Source: Warburgia ugandensis
Taxonomy: Eukaryota > Streptophyta > Magnoliopsida > Canellales > Canellaceae
Length of the DNA: 64,000 bases
Direction: 5' to 3'
NCBI GenBank assembly: GCA_035236585.1
Contig: CP141135.1
Span: 4,498,001 to 4,562,000, forward strand
The notes under the pieces were generated by a model that was given only the letters and a program-made list of their open reading frames with translations, was not told where the DNA came from and did not search any database. Shown here one piece after another: positions 46,665 to 58,708 of this stretch; positions within the stretch are counted from its first letter, which is position 1; every line of letters starts with the position of its first letter. Made by a program: the position numbers and the translations under genes.

Positions 46665-48166
46665 CTATCATTGTCAAGACCATAACATGAGCATATGATA
46701 CAAATCACTTTTTTTTCAAATTGACCCATACTTTAAAAGATCAGGACCATTTATATTATTAATCATAGGCTACATTGTTTATGTACATAAAATCTCATCC
46801 ATTAGATCACTGTAGGAACTCTTCTTTTTAGTTGCAAAATGGATGGTAATTAGTTGACTGTCTAATTTTTCAACTAAAATCAAACTCCATAAAAAACCAA
46901 CTAGCTGGAGTTAAGTTTCTCATTCCTTTTGCACTAGAAATGGTCTCCACAATTAGAACTCTATCTAAATCTAGCTAGGCTGAGAACTAGTATACTAATA
47001 AAGATTTAGGTGTAATTTCCACAATATCCTGTAAACTCTTACTAAATTAACTTGGCACAGCAAGATAATTGACTAAAATCGTGCTAGACTATCACTGAGT
47101 TAGCTTAAATTTCAAGAAATTCAAATAAGCCATTCTTAGACTTATGGCATGCCCGTGAACAGACGACTCTCACCGAATCCCAAACAAGATTAGTTCTTGA
47201 AGCCCACACTAAGTTCCTAAATGAATGGCAGTAAGCTATTAAGAAGAGTTTATCCAATGTACCAAGTATGTTGTGTCTATATGTCTAAACTCAAGTGCTT
47301 GCATGTAGGTCTAGCTGTTTGAAGATCAAATTATTCATCTCGGGGCCCAATTTAGATAATCCACGTCACAAAAATCTAGCCTTTCAGATCTCTAAACCTC
47401 TACTATCTTTGGCTACATGGCAAATTGTATTGGCAAATCGTATTGAGACTGACGCGTTAGAGTGTACGGCTCAATATGAAAATGACATGCTTAATAATCC
47501 TGTCACGTAACTTGTGAATCAAACATAACCTAGTTATTAAACTAATTGATAAGACATCAATCGTGTAACAAGATTATGTAAATAAGTCGTATTCGGGCGA
47601 GGATTGATGAGTTATATAAGTCAACACAACCTATTTAATTACACGAGTCATATTTGTGTCATTTTTAAATTACGATTTAAATATAATTTTTTGACCAAAA
47701 TAACACGAATATGATAAGACGTGATTATGCATGTCCTCTCAGTCTTTTATCACCTTTATCTTTGGTCGCTAAAAATAGATGGTTCGCCAGATAAAAAAGA
47801 TCGGAAAACAAAGGCACGAGTTGGAATTTCCTGTTCCACGGAACTTTTTGGGCATGTCATGTTCTACGGGTCCAGCTTTTGAACGATTATGATCAGGAAC
47901 ATGTAGGCCCACAAGGAATTGCACCCACAGAGTGACAGACATCGCGTCCTTTGACAAAATAAGAGTGACATTATCAAAATGGGGACGATTTTCCCTGGAT
48001 AAAAAGCTCATAAATGCCAATACCCGGTTCATGAAAAATTCCCTTAAAACCTATTTACCTTCTACACTTTAACAAACCAACAATTTCTGCCGCAAAAGAT
48101 CCATAAATCCGAGGCAGAATCAAGGGATAATTCTGGTAATCCAGGACCAGGAAGAAACAAGTGATC

Positions 48167-48229
48167 ATGGCGGAAGATGGTAAACCAGATGCCCAGCTCT
48201 TTCAGCTCCTCAACCATCTCCTCCACCAG
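48167..48229 (+). CDS. Orphan first coding exon of a conserved-looking plant gene
   Basis: ATG in the context GATCATGGCG opens a frame of 21 codons, MAEDGKPDAQLFQLLNHLLH then Q, directly followed by a GTATGTGG splice donor. The exon ends in phase 0. The N-terminus looks like that of a small conserved plant protein, but I cannot name it with confidence. The upstream 300 bases are less AT-rich and could hold the promoter. No second exon is recognisable in the next 1.8 kb, and then retrotransposon sequence begins. It is either a gene whose intron swallowed elements or a 5' fragment cut off by rearrangement. Confidence 0.45.
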
Positions 48230-50049
48230 GTATGTGGCTCGATTGTAAATTTGACCAGTTTCTGCTAAGATCCATTCTTTTATTATACAAGAAATACTCT
48301 TTCTGGTTCTCATTTATTTGCTCTTTCATGTGGATTATTGGCATACGAAATATTTAGATGGTAATGAACGGATTTGGTGGGTACCCATTTCCCCAACTCC
48401 CATTTCATGAATGCAATTTGGGGCATCTGGCTGGCTTGTGCATTTGTCATTAAATTGCAAGTTTCTAATCCAGTTTCTCTGTAATTACGTTTGGGATTAA
48501 TTTTGATCCACTCTATATCGAAGTCGAACTAGCATCTTGAAATGTTCATGGGTGCCATTCGATCATTTAGACCTTCTAAAATTTTGTAGTTTGTAACATC
48601 TTCTTTCTATTGTTAAGCCATTTATTTCTCTGTCTATGCTGCTCATGTAGCTCAACTGCTGTTATTCCACTATATTTCTATTTGGTTGTGTATGTGACTT
48701 TGGGCAAATTAATGAATGCCGGTTAATGCTTTAACCCACCAGAACTATTGAACCAACTTCTTTCGTGAATCAGCAACTGCATGGTTGATGAGGCTCATAT
48801 AATCTATGTTATGCGATTATGCAAGATTAGTCCATTTAATCAGTAACGAATAATTTGGCATAATAGCATAAACTGGATTACGTAAGCCCTGCCAAATGGC
48901 TTTGTAGTTGAAACTGGATATGAGTTCTTGAAAGACCTGGCCACTGTAATTTATTTGATTGGATCATGAATTGCCATGAGATGGTGGGTATAAAAGGCCT
49001 CAATTTCAGATAAGAGGGTCCTTACAGCACGTCATCCAATATTTTGAGGAGATTTATGCATTCATCCTGAAAAGATAGGATCCTATCTTTGTGAGGATTC
49101 TGAGAGTTGACAGTGAAATATGTTACCTGTCAGGTGTGATGTGAGAGCCGTGTTGCACTATCGACAGATATGTCTATTCTATCCCAATTTTTGTTGGAAC
49201 TTTCTGAATTAGTTGGAGATCTGCTTTTATATGTCCGTGAACCAAACACAAACTTCCAGTTTGATGTTCTCGAATATACGACATACGTTGCTATCTATCT
49301 GTCCATCACTTAGTTAAAAGTATGTTTGGTATCTCATTGATGTTCATAGGCTGGTTATTTATAGATTTTCTTAAGTTGTGGGATAGTAGTCTTGCACAAT
49401 AATAGAAAATTGATGAACTTAGCTTGGAGGCATGCTTATGGTTGCTTCTTGAAGATAGCTGAAGCCTCCACAATTGCAAAGGATATGGGAGCTCAGTCTG
49501 TGGGATTCAAGTATGTAATAGTTGGGGGCTCTAGAGCAACGATATTGTTCACTTTGACTGCCCATACAACCTCACGGTTTTGTTCATCCATTACGGGAAA
49601 AGGCCTCGTTAGTAGGAGAGTCCCTCGAACTCTTATAAACCGCTTAGTTCCCTCTCCCTAAGTGATGTGGGATTAACTCTCACTACCTTACCCGTCTTGG
49701 GATTCATCTTTTAAGACTTCACCTCTTCCTTCCTTAAGGAACACCCGTAAAGCATACATTTGGATGGTAATTTAGGTTATATTTGACTCATTATATATCA
49801 GCTATGACACACATCCTGACCTTCCGAAGTATAATGAACTAATGGGATATCTTTAGCTAAAGAGTAGGATTTTGAACCTTTTTGTTCATTTTTATTAGCA
49901 TGCTAAAGTTTAAGATTTAATATGAGTTGAATAGGAGAAAATTTGCTAAGATGATTAAATGATTTTAAAGAATTTTGTGGGTAAATTCACTACAAACTCT
50001 CACAAGGCCTAACTAGTCTACTAAGGGAAACATAGGGGTTTAAGGGCTT
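48230..50049. other. Intron-like or intergenic sequence after the orphan exon
   Basis: T-rich, intron-like sequence after the donor. The 89-residue open frame at 49,392-49,661 (KLMNLAWRHAYGCFLKIAEA) is not recognised. The stretch at about 49,620-49,740, with AAGTGATGTGGGATTAACTC, resembles interspersed sequences common in plant genomes, but I cannot class it. Confidence 0.35.
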
Positions 50050-50054
50050 GTTGC

Positions 50055-52876
50055 TGTGACGATTCGGGTTTTCTCATGCATTTTTAAATGCAATATCTAA
50101 TTTCCTAAGGCGGGATGTATCCCTATTTGAAAACCATTTTATAAAAACCATGCAATGCAGCGGAAAATCTTTTGTTTTAAACTCATTTCAAAAACCCCGG
50201 GTGTCATTTGCTTTCACAACAGCCAAAGTAGTTTTTGAAAAACTTTAGAAGTCATAAATGTTTTTTCCCAGGTCTATCCAGTCACAGCACACAGTCCAAT
50301 TGTAATTAAATACAAATACATGTCCAAAGGGTAGAGAGTTTACTCACATGTATAGTTGTCTCCTTTGTTCATTCACTTGCTCATAGCACTAATATCTCCT
50401 GAGACGTCTTCTATTTGTGAGTGGAACTATCCTGAAAAATGTTATGGATAGGGTGAGTATATATTATACTCAGTAGGAGTTTACCACTACTAGTTTTACA
50501 ATGTATGCTATGTTTAAAATCATATGCTCTTTAAAACATGTGCATGTTCGAACAATCATGTTCAATATCGATATCAAAAACCATTGTCAAATTGAAATAC
50601 TAACGACTTAAAAAATCGAACAAACCAAGTCAAAAGCATCATATATATCATAAACATAATGATATGCATAATATCTTCAGTTGAATCCAACTCATGGATA
50701 TCTGGTATGGTCGACCAACCTCATGTCATGCCACATGCAATGCAAATAAATTCTCAAACTATAAGGTCCAACTATGCCCACGACCTCGCCGCTGTGTGGT
50801 CCCCAGGTACCTGAGAACACAGGGTCATATGCCTCCACGGGACATATGATACTTCGACTCAATGTCATGATACCAGTGGTAGCCCCCTATCCCACATGCA
50901 GTCAAAGCAGGGACGTTGCCCTTTTTGGGCGTGGTACCCATTCACCTAATAGTGGTAGAGGCTGGAGACCAACCCAAACCTCTCAGCATAGCGCCCACGA
51001 GCTTATCAGCCTAAATCATATCCAATCAAACAAGCGAAAACCTCTTTTTCAAAACCTGTCCTCTTTGGGTCCCTCACAACTGCCTAGCCCTCACAACTGC
51101 CTACCAAGCGTCTTTTGGGCACTCAAACGTCTTTTGGTAACCCTTAAGGACATGCAATCTTTCAAAAACTCAATGCTCACAAATCATGCAATATATGCAT
51201 TTGTTTGCAAAACATATCTATGCATAATGTATATGCAATTATTTGTAAAACATATCTATGCATAATGTATATGCAAATATTTGCAAAACATATCTATGCA
51301 TAAAGCATTTATTATATGTATGCTGAATTAAGTCATGCTAAACAAGTTATATAACTTATTCTTAAAACATGCATAAAACAATCATGGCTCTTTTAAAAAG
51401 TCTAGTAACGATAGAGCACCTACCTCAAAGTTTCTTAAAGTCGCATCCTTTATCACTTCAACCCATCCCTGGGTCTCATTTATAAACTCTTGGGTATGAA
51501 TGGATACAAGGAGTCCTTATTAATTTTAATCCATTTAGTCATTAGATCGCTAGCTCTACTTATTGGGTCCAAGGTCCTTGCCTAATTCATTCGTCAAGCT
51601 AGATCCTATGGTGTGGATCTACTTTCCAATAGTTAGACTCTGTAATTTATCCTCTAATCCTAACTTGAAAGTCTCATTAGGTCCACGTGCCCCAGTTCCC
51701 AGGACACCCGTGTATCCTGGTTGAACCGCGACCGCCTTACGTGCGTGCGCGCCCAAAGGCCGTGCCAGGGACCGCGTTTTGCACACGCACATGCATGCTT
51801 AAGTGATGCGCTATGACGCGCATCATCGCACGGATGCACCTTGTAGCATGACGCGTCTCAACTCCCAGGACACTTCGTGCACCCTGGTCGAGCCAAGACC
51901 TGTGCCCCATGTTGTGCGCGCACCTGAAGACCGTACCTGGGATAGTGTACACACTGTCGTACACGTGGAACCCGTCCCAGGGACCCAGTCCCAGGTGCAC
52001 GTACAGCATGGCGTCCCTGGGATGCCTGGTTCATGCAGGGCCGGCCCAAGCAGGCTTGGAACGTTTTCCGGGCAACAACCCGGCTGGAAAATGACTGCAA
52101 AAGAAGGACGCCTGGTTCCGTTTAGGGCCGGCCGGAACCGGCTTTGTCTTCTCTGGCTGGAAAAACTGGCTGGGGAAGGATCGGATCCTGCGTGGATCTG
52201 GCCTGGGGAAAGCAAAATGAAGAGGAAAAGGTAAGAACGGCTTACCTGTAGCCTGGGAACGCCCTTTTTCCTCGGTGGGTGTGCTTGCTCGCCGGAAAAC
52301 TTGAATAAGGGGGAAAACCCCATTGCCAGATCGGAAAGGAGAAAGGGAATGGGAGAATGGCCGGCCCGACTAGGGCCTGGCTGTTGCCGGAATTTGTAGA
52401 GAGACGGGTTTCCGATTTTGCCAGAAACCCCAGCCTCAAACGACTGGAAAAACGTGATTTTGAAGAGGGGGAGATGGGGTATTTATAGGGGAAAGAAGGC
52501 GGTGCCCCTCAATGGTGGTGCCGCCATTTCCTTAGTGTTTTCTGGAGAAATCGTGAAAGGACAGTTTCTGGAGAGATCTGGAGGTGGAAGACGATAGGGG
52601 GTGCCGTTATCAAAACGGCCCCATGCGTTTTTTGTTTTTTTTGTTTTTCTATTTAAATTCCAAAAATATCCCTATCTTTAAACGGTCGTAACTTCTTTAT
52701 ACGAACCCTGTTTTGGGTGATTTTTGAGGTGTTAGGTTCCATTTTTCGAATTGAATCTAATGGTACCAAGTTTCCTTACAAATTCCTTCTTTTTCTATTT
52801 TAAATAAAGTGAAACATTTAACACAGTTCATGTCTTATAGACTGTCTTAAATAGCGTAAATTGCTCGGACGTTACA
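50055..52876 (+). mobile_element. Solo LTR with GTTGC target duplication
   Basis: A 2,822-bp block starting TGTGACGATTCGGGTTTTCT and ending TGCTCGGACGTTACA, flanked by GTTGC at 50,050-50,054 and 52,877-52,881. It has TG...CA ends, a 5-bp duplication and no coding domain or second LTR, as expected after recombination between the LTRs of a complete element. A GC-rich section (51.66-52.35 kb) gives several overlapping accidental frames. Its terminal motif relates it to the 21.0-kb insertion. Confidence 0.75.
51199..51305 (+). repeat. 38-bp tandem repeat inside the solo LTR
   Basis: Nearly three copies of a unit containing AAAACATATCTATGCATAAT, then GTATATGCAA. The first two copies differ by a few bases. 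Confidence 0.75.
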
Positions 52877-53526
52877 GTTGCGTACGCTAAATGCAACTGT
52901 AAGTACCTATGAAAATGATAACTATTTTATTTTCAATAAATTTTCTCATGTTTTATTAAGGACTAGCAAAATTCTGGTTGTGGGGTGTTGAGTATTTAAT
53001 TTTGCCTAAAATAACCTTATTAGATTATTTAATTAAGTATTTTTGTAATTTTAGCTATAATTGATCATCCAACCATTAATTTGAAAAAGTTAACGATTAG
53101 ATGATCATTACAGCTAATTAGATACATAATTTATATAATTCAAATTCAACATTTTGTTTTGTAGATAACTCAAAATAAATTAGACGGTTTAGATTGACTT
53201 GATCAGACCAGATCATCAAAGGCTTGGACCCCACCTTACAAGAAAGCTTTGAAGATTTTAAAATAATATATCCCATCTTTTAAGGAAGTGGGCTTCCCAT
53301 AGGTGGACAGCACAAAGCCATGTTAGGAGGAGTATGCAGCTTGAGTGGGAGACAAAGAATCGGCTGCATAATGGGCTACTCCTCATTTAAGTGGGTTTTC
53401 ACTGTACAAAAGGGTTCTCTTCTTCTTTGTATTCCTCTTCATAGAGGAGAGGCGGAAGGACATTCCTCTCCGCCTCTCCCTAGTGCTCTCCCCTTCTCCT
53501 CCACGATTCTCTCTAATCCCCAACTC

Positions 53527-53529
<3 letters not shown>

Positions 53530-53602
<73 letters not shown>
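53530..53602 (+). repeat. CT microsatellite in truncated LTR
   Basis: About 36 CT repeats within a pyrimidine-rich LTR core. The overlapping long Ser/Leu frames derive from it. Confidence 0.9.
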
Positions 53603-53605
<3 letters not shown>

Positions 53606-53967
53606 TGGCTAGTCATTCTCCCTCCTAACAAAGAGAGGAGAAGGACAGTTCCTCTTCACATCTCCAGTGTTCTTCCTTTCGCACTTCTCTGGTTCTCTCT
53701 ACTTCCCTCTCATCTCCTTCTCCCCTTTGTTTGCTCCTTTCTTCTTCTTCGCTCCCACTTTTCTTTCTCTCTCTTCACCCCTCTCTCTCTCATACTTTGC
53801 TGTCTATCTTCTTCTCCCTTCTTCTGTTCCTCTTCACAAAAAGAGACAGAAGGAGTGTTCCTCTCTGTCTCTCAGACCGTTTCATTCTCTCTCTCATCTC
53901 CCTCAACATCACTGCACTAGTTCCCTGCTTTCCACAACACTGCACCCCCAGTCTCTGCTCTTCTCCT

Positions 53968-53969
<2 letters not shown>

Positions 53970-54017
<48 letters not shown>
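53970..54017 (+). repeat. CT microsatellite in truncated LTR
   Basis: About 24 CT repeats in the same pyrimidine-rich core. Confidence 0.9.
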
Positions 54018-54019
<2 letters not shown>

Positions 54020-54577
54020 CGCTGGCCAACTATCACCACCCCGATCCCCTGACCGGCATCACATCTCCACCATCTCTTTCATTCACCACTTCCTCCTCTT
54101 GTTTCACCCTTCTATCTGCTTGAAATGACAACCATTGGACTGTAACACACCAAAGCCTAGCACGGGTACGGCATCGTTGGCCGGACCCCCTGCTTTTTCC
54201 TCTTCTCCCTATCTGCCCGATCTGCATCAATGCACCCAACTCCTTCACTGGCAACCCAGCTTCTCACCTTCGCACCATTCCTTCCTTTCTCTTGTTTGCT
54301 CCTCTCCTGGTGATCAACCCAAACATCGAAACCCCGTGTTGGCCAATCATTCCATCTATTTCCATCTCAACCAAAACTCTCCCATCATATCAAGCAATCA
54401 AACTGGATAACACCCCAACTCAAGTCATCACCATCACATGAGAACTCATTCTATCTTACTCCATCTCAAGATCCACTAACACCCTAAAAATGATTGAATA
54501 AAGAAATCAAATTTGCCTGTTTTTCTCTTAGCAGATTCCTCTTATCTCGGAGGGGGTGTCCTACTTATTGGCCACTT

Positions 54578-54582
<5 letters not shown>

Positions 54583-54661
<79 letters not shown>
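54583..54661 (+). repeat. CT microsatellite 3' of gene 4
   Basis: About 39 CT repeats at the position shared by all units. Confidence 0.95.
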
Positions 54662-54663
<2 letters not shown>

Positions 54664-54794
54664 CCCATTCCTGCAGATTGCTGGAACATGATCAATAACA
54701 GGAAACACAGTAAATATCATTATCTGACAAACATGGACTTACATTTCTACCCAGAGCTTAGAAAAACACCCATGGTTTCTCAGAAATTACAAAC

Positions 54795-54945
54795 ATACTT
54801 CATCAGCGTAATTACTATTCCATGGATAGCTTATAATACTCCGCGGATAGCTTATTAGCTTAAGCAACCAGATAACAAGAAGCATACTCCATCAGTGTAA
54901 TCACTAACCCATGGGCAACTTATTAACTTGATCAACTAGCTAACA
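54795..54945 (-). repeat. About 70-bp repeat in the 3' flank of gene 4
   Basis: Copies of the block with CTTAAGCAACCAGATAACAA and GAAGCATACTCCATCAGTGT. One extra partial copy (ATACTCCGCGGATAGCTTAT) is visible at 54,836-54,855. Confidence 0.6.
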
Positions 54946-54966
54946 ACAACATGGTGGCCTGCCGCC

Positions 54967-55242
54967 TCATGGTTTGTTGGCCTGATCATCTTCCACCTGA
55001 GGATGGCCGGGATGGTGACTGAACTTTGGATGCTTCTTAAATGGAGGCTTGTGCAATGAGAATGGCTTCTCAAATGTAGGTTTGTCCTCTGGGGCTGGCT
55101 CCTCAGATAGTGTAGGCGGGCAGTGGTGGTGGTGGTGGTCGGGTAGCTTCTCAGGTGACGTGAAGCCAGAGTGAGCTTCGGAGGCAACGGGCAAGGCCAG
55201 GATTACAAGGAGAAACACTAACAAGTGTGAGAAGGATGCCAT
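54967..55242 (-). CDS. Small secreted proline-rich protein, copy 4 (His-rich)
   Basis: 91 residues. Signal peptide 1-23 with Pro at 18 in place of Ala, then HSGFTSPEKLPD, a run of five His (36-40) and one Cys (41), CPPTLSEEPAPEDKPTF, then FEKPFSLHKPPFKKHPKFSH, HPGHPQVEDDQANKP. The repeats have been eroded: only HKPPFKK is intact. The five His are encoded by CAC-type codons, a small trinucleotide run in the DNA (gtggtggtggtggtg on plus). The frame is intact and the C-terminus kept, so it may still be used, but the Pro in the signal peptide and the lone Cys are odd. Confidence 0.83.
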   Translation of the reverse strand: MASFSHLLVFLLVILALPVASEAHSGFTSPEKLPDHHHHHCPPTLSEEPAPEDKPTFEKPFSLHKPPFKKHPKFSHHPGHPQVEDDQANKP

Positions 55243-55280
55243 GTTTGATATTGGTGATAAAACACTGCATGGGAGCTGCC

Positions 55281-55320
55281 CTTTTATAGGGAAATTTGGC
55301 CTACCAAAAGAAGGCACGTG
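55281..55320 (-). promoter_or_regulatory. TATA box and G-box of gene 4
   Basis: TATAAAAG on the minus strand at 55,288-55,281. A perfect CACGTG lies at 55,320-55,315, within AACACGTGCC. Confidence 0.6.
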
Positions 55321-55885
55321 TTAGCATGCAGTATATCTGATGTTTTCGTTTATCCAAATCTTTAGTTGTATAGGCCCTGCATGCTGATAATTTGCCCTAG
55401 TTGCGACTAGAGGCCGCTTCCCGCCAGCTTCCGGGCTTTTCATTACGGCCACATACATGCACAGCCCCTAAGTGTACCCTTATCTTTTGCCCTATTTTCC
55501 CACTAGCTTCCAAAACTTGATTAAGTAGCATAAAGGTCATGAGCCACATCGTCGGGGATCCATTGTTCGTTTGTGAGGAAAACTTCCCCGGTTAAACCAC
55601 TCTAACCCTCTGATTTCTCGGCATTCTTGATGGATTTAGATTGCTACCTTCTGATTTTCTAATTGTTTTGTAATAATATATTTTTATAGATGTAACCCAT
55701 TTTTCACATTTGAAATGGCGTAAGATAGGCTCTAAGCCAAAATGGGATGCTTTCAAAACCATGTCCCCAACCACATTATTGAGGCCATCCCACCGACACG
55801 AAGCAGTCAGTCCAGAAGGTAGTCCAAGAGAGAGACAGTGTGCCTCGAGAAACTTTTAACGATCCGAGGCATCAAGCTGAGGAAA

Positions 55886-55995
55886 GTCCCGAGGCACAAA
55901 GCTCCTGCATATGCTGGGGTCCCGGAAAGGGGCAGACCACAAGGGTCAATAATAGTCAGCCTTCTTTCGTATTTTGCAAGAGGCTGCTTTCATAC
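55886..55995 (-). mobile_element. Au SINE, truncated, minus strand
   Basis: GTCCCGAGGCACAAAGCTCC then GGGGCAGACCACAAGGGTCA and TTTTGCAAGAGGCTGCTTTC. Only the 3' half of the SINE remains; an LTR-like piece follows directly. Confidence 0.7.
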
Positions 55996-56706
55996 TTTAT
56001 TCATTATGGATGACTGATGATTTAACATGCCTTGTAAATGATTTACTTTATGAGACTTGACAAGAGATCGATATCCTATGCAAACTATTTTATCGCATGT
56101 TTTATCACTTTTAATAACCTACACAAGCAATAGTTTGTTGAGGCATTGCTTTGTTTTGCAATGCCTCAGATTTGGAGTACGATAACACTAAGCAAAAGTA
56201 GGTGGAGTGGCATTAACTGAGTGAGGACCACGAGAACCATTTGCCACTTAGCACTCTAGAGACTGACTTGGTTTATATCTCTCTAACTTGTGATTAGACT
56301 TCTTTTGGGCTATACAGAGATATTGTTATGTGGATAGTATTGGACCCATACTTTTTGTATAGTGTATATTCACTTATACATGTGTGTGTATGATGTGGTG
56401 ATCATGGATGGAACTCGGGGGATTTTGGACATTTCGTTATTACTACCTCTTTCATGGTTGATGTTTTGATTAGATGTGGTTTAAAAATGCGCATGCTGTG
56501 TGTATTGATGGTTTGGTTTGGTTTGTTTATCACTGTGGTTGTGGTCTTGGAGGACCCTCGGGGTTTTCATTTTGGGCATTTTCTTTAAAATGATTATAAT
56601 ATTTATATGAAATGTGAGTTTTTTATCTCAGAGATCCTGTGTATTTTATTAAACATATTATTATTATTATTAGAAAAAGGCTTTTAGAAAACCCAGGGTG
56701 TCACGC
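55996..56706 (-). mobile_element. Truncated LTR fragment, minus strand
   Basis: On the minus strand it starts CGTGACACCCTGGGTTTTCT, the terminal motif of the long LTRs in this window. It runs to the SINE fragment without a recognisable other end. On its right it abuts LINE sequence. Confidence 0.5.
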
Positions 56707-56709
56707 ACA

Positions 56710-57520
56710 GGAACAAAATCTTGTGACTGACTTAAACCTGCCCAGTTGTCAAACCATAGAGAAGCTTTGCTCTCATCAGCAATAAACCATCCGATACCTT
56801 CCTTCAGTATACCTTCCTTCAGTAGCTCTTTGCATTTTAGCTTCTCGGCCCATAAATGGGATGCATAAGCAGTCTTCTTCACTTCAAAGAATGAGTTTTG
56901 GGGAAGATATTTAGCTCAAATAAGAGAAGACCATAGAGAGTCCTGATCGGTCAGAATTTGCCATGCGAACTTCATTTTGAAGGCCTCATCTAGCTTGATG
57001 GGGTCCCTAACACTCAATATCCGCTGTGAAGCTTGCACTCGACAATCTGACTCCATCAAACCCAGCAATGAGTTTTAGCTTGCTAAGAAACTTGGCATTT
57101 CATAGGAATGAATTCTGCAATTTGCTGCAGTCATTCATATATCTTTGGGGATACAAGAGGTTTCCATTGCGCTGCATGCTTCTTCACAGACTTCTTCCTG
57201 ATATAGTACACCTATTTTTTGCCTTCTGTACCAACAGTGAACGGAAGACCCATGTATGTACAGTTAGTCATTTCATTATTGAAGTGAAGAATCTTTAGTA
57301 AGGCTTTCCTGTCAATGCTTTCCTCCAAAGTTGATGAATGTTGTTCAAGAAATGGTAGCATATTTTTTACATATAATTTGAAGGCCAGATTTTAAACTAA
57401 AAATCTTAAAAATCCGATGGAGTCCCCCCACATGATGAAAAATCTGTCTCAGAGAAAATGATCACATTGCCTGCAGTTGGATTATTTTACAGTGCACCGA
57501 TCACATTGCCTGCAGTTGGA
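56710..57520 (-). pseudogene. LINE ORF2 reverse transcriptase to zinc-knuckle remnant (unit U6)
   Basis: Minus-strand copy of the 16.6 and 37.7 kb pieces. Clearest part is the 70-residue frame 56,670-56,882 with LWAEKLKCKELLKEG, IGWFIADESKASLWFDNWAG. The 56,955-57,020 stretch reads KMKFAWQILTDQDSLWS. Stops and frameshifts elsewhere. The LINE 3' end is cut by the LTR fragment at 56,706. A 31-bp stretch (ATCACATTGCCTGCAGTTGG) is duplicated at its right edge. Confidence 0.75.
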
Positions 57521-58708
57521 TTATTTCTGTCAGCTGTGGCGCTTTCTCAAACTAATTGAAATTAAAGTTCTTTTTCAGAGCTCGAGCTTGTTGTAGCTTC
57601 TCTATTGCAGCATCTTTATATTGCAATGATATTTGATATGCGTCCTGAACTATGATGAATCCTAATTAATCTAATGGGATTCTCCTCTCTCTACCGTTAT
57701 CAACCCTAATCTCTATGTACCATTTGGTTTATGGACAAACTATTGTGTTACATGGCCTGTCCATTAGGCCTATTCATAGATTTTATACTACACCTTTTTA
57801 AACTGGGCCCACATGTTAGGTGCACGCAAATTGGGGCTGCAAATCTTACATTAAGTGAGACGAAATGCATTGATTATGCTTTACATGGTATGTAAAGAGG
57901 GCCCACACATCGGTCTATGTAATATCCTATCAATGTTGGTCCACAAGTTTCATGTAAACTTGGCGCATGCTCAATTTTATTTCAAAATATTCAAGCATTT
58001 ATTATAATTTAATAATATTCTTCTCTTTTCAGATCATCACTTTATGTCATCATTATCATCATCAAGAACTTATTCCGATTAGGGGTTGGTCACATGAATC
58101 TTGTTCCTCCATCACTCTATGTCATGGATGCAAATAGCAGCTGTTATACTTGATATTTTGGCTGATATATCTGCCGATGTGCCCACTATTTCTTATAAAA
58201 CCACCCGGTATGGCCAATTTGAAAATTTCAACAGGGTGGCCTCTCCTATTTCGTTCCATGCTCTATGTTACTCCATCTCAAACAAAATTGTCCCATAATA
58301 TCAAGCAATCTCACTGTATAACACCCCATCTCAAGTCATCACCATCACATGAGAACTCATTCTATCTCACTCACGATCCACTGACATCCGGAAAAATGGT
58401 TGAATAAGCATGTCAAATTTACACTTTCTGCCTCTTTTTCAACATGGTTACAATAGTATGTATGTAATTTTCCTTCCTGATTTTTCTTTTAAAAAAGGCA
58501 CTAACATTTTTATGCCTGATTTAACACCAGATAGTTCAAAATTTCTTAGTATAAAAAAAAAAATTCAAAATTTCTATTTCTTTCTTGAACAGTTACATGT
58601 TTAATCCTGGGTGCACCTTTGAAAAAGTTCACTTGATCTTTCTCTGAATCTTTCCCAACCCTCTGTTTTCAGCTGTTATACATTTGGTAAGCACGATTTA
58701 GGAGCATA

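Larger units (their letters stand above)
45881..47840. other. Unassigned stretch with two GA microsatellites
   Basis: About 2 kb that does not match the units. It contains (GA)n at 46,231-46,301 and 46,596-46,661. I see no gene; the frame at 46,526-46,729 is the microsatellite read backwards. Confidence 0.5.
52882..54362 (+). mobile_element. 3' end and truncated LTR of a relative of the 13.5-kb element
   Basis: GGACTAGCAAAATTCTGGTTGTGGGG followed by TGTTGAGTATTTAATTTT (LTR start at 52,986) matches GGAACTAGCAAAATGTTGGTTGGGGG at 30.5 kb in layout and largely in sequence. The LTR then has the same AT-rich start and CT-rich core with tracts at 53,530-53,602 and 53,970-54,017. It stops at about 54,362, where unit sequence (CCATCTCAACCAAAACTCTC) begins, so its end is missing. 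Confidence 0.65.
54363..57520 (+). repeat. Duplicated unit U6 (gene 4), partial
   Basis: Starts in the CCATCTCAACCAAAACTCTC block, jumps at about 54,540 to the CT tract and gene-proximal part, so the LINE C-terminus and the MITE-like block are deleted. It ends in the LINE RT piece at 56.71-57.52 kb. Confidence 0.65.

Noticed and set aside
49392..49661. 89-residue frame after the orphan exon
   Set aside because: No recognised family, no splice acceptor that would join it in phase 0 to the exon at 48,167 with confidence. Listed only as part of the intron-like stretch.
51737..52323. Overlapping frames of up to 166 residues on both strands
   Set aside because: GC-rich section within a solo LTR. 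The low stop density follows from composition, and no domain is visible.
53483..54128. Overlapping 130-153-residue Ser/Leu frames
   Set aside because: Microsatellite and pyrimidine-rich LTR sequence, open in all frames by composition.
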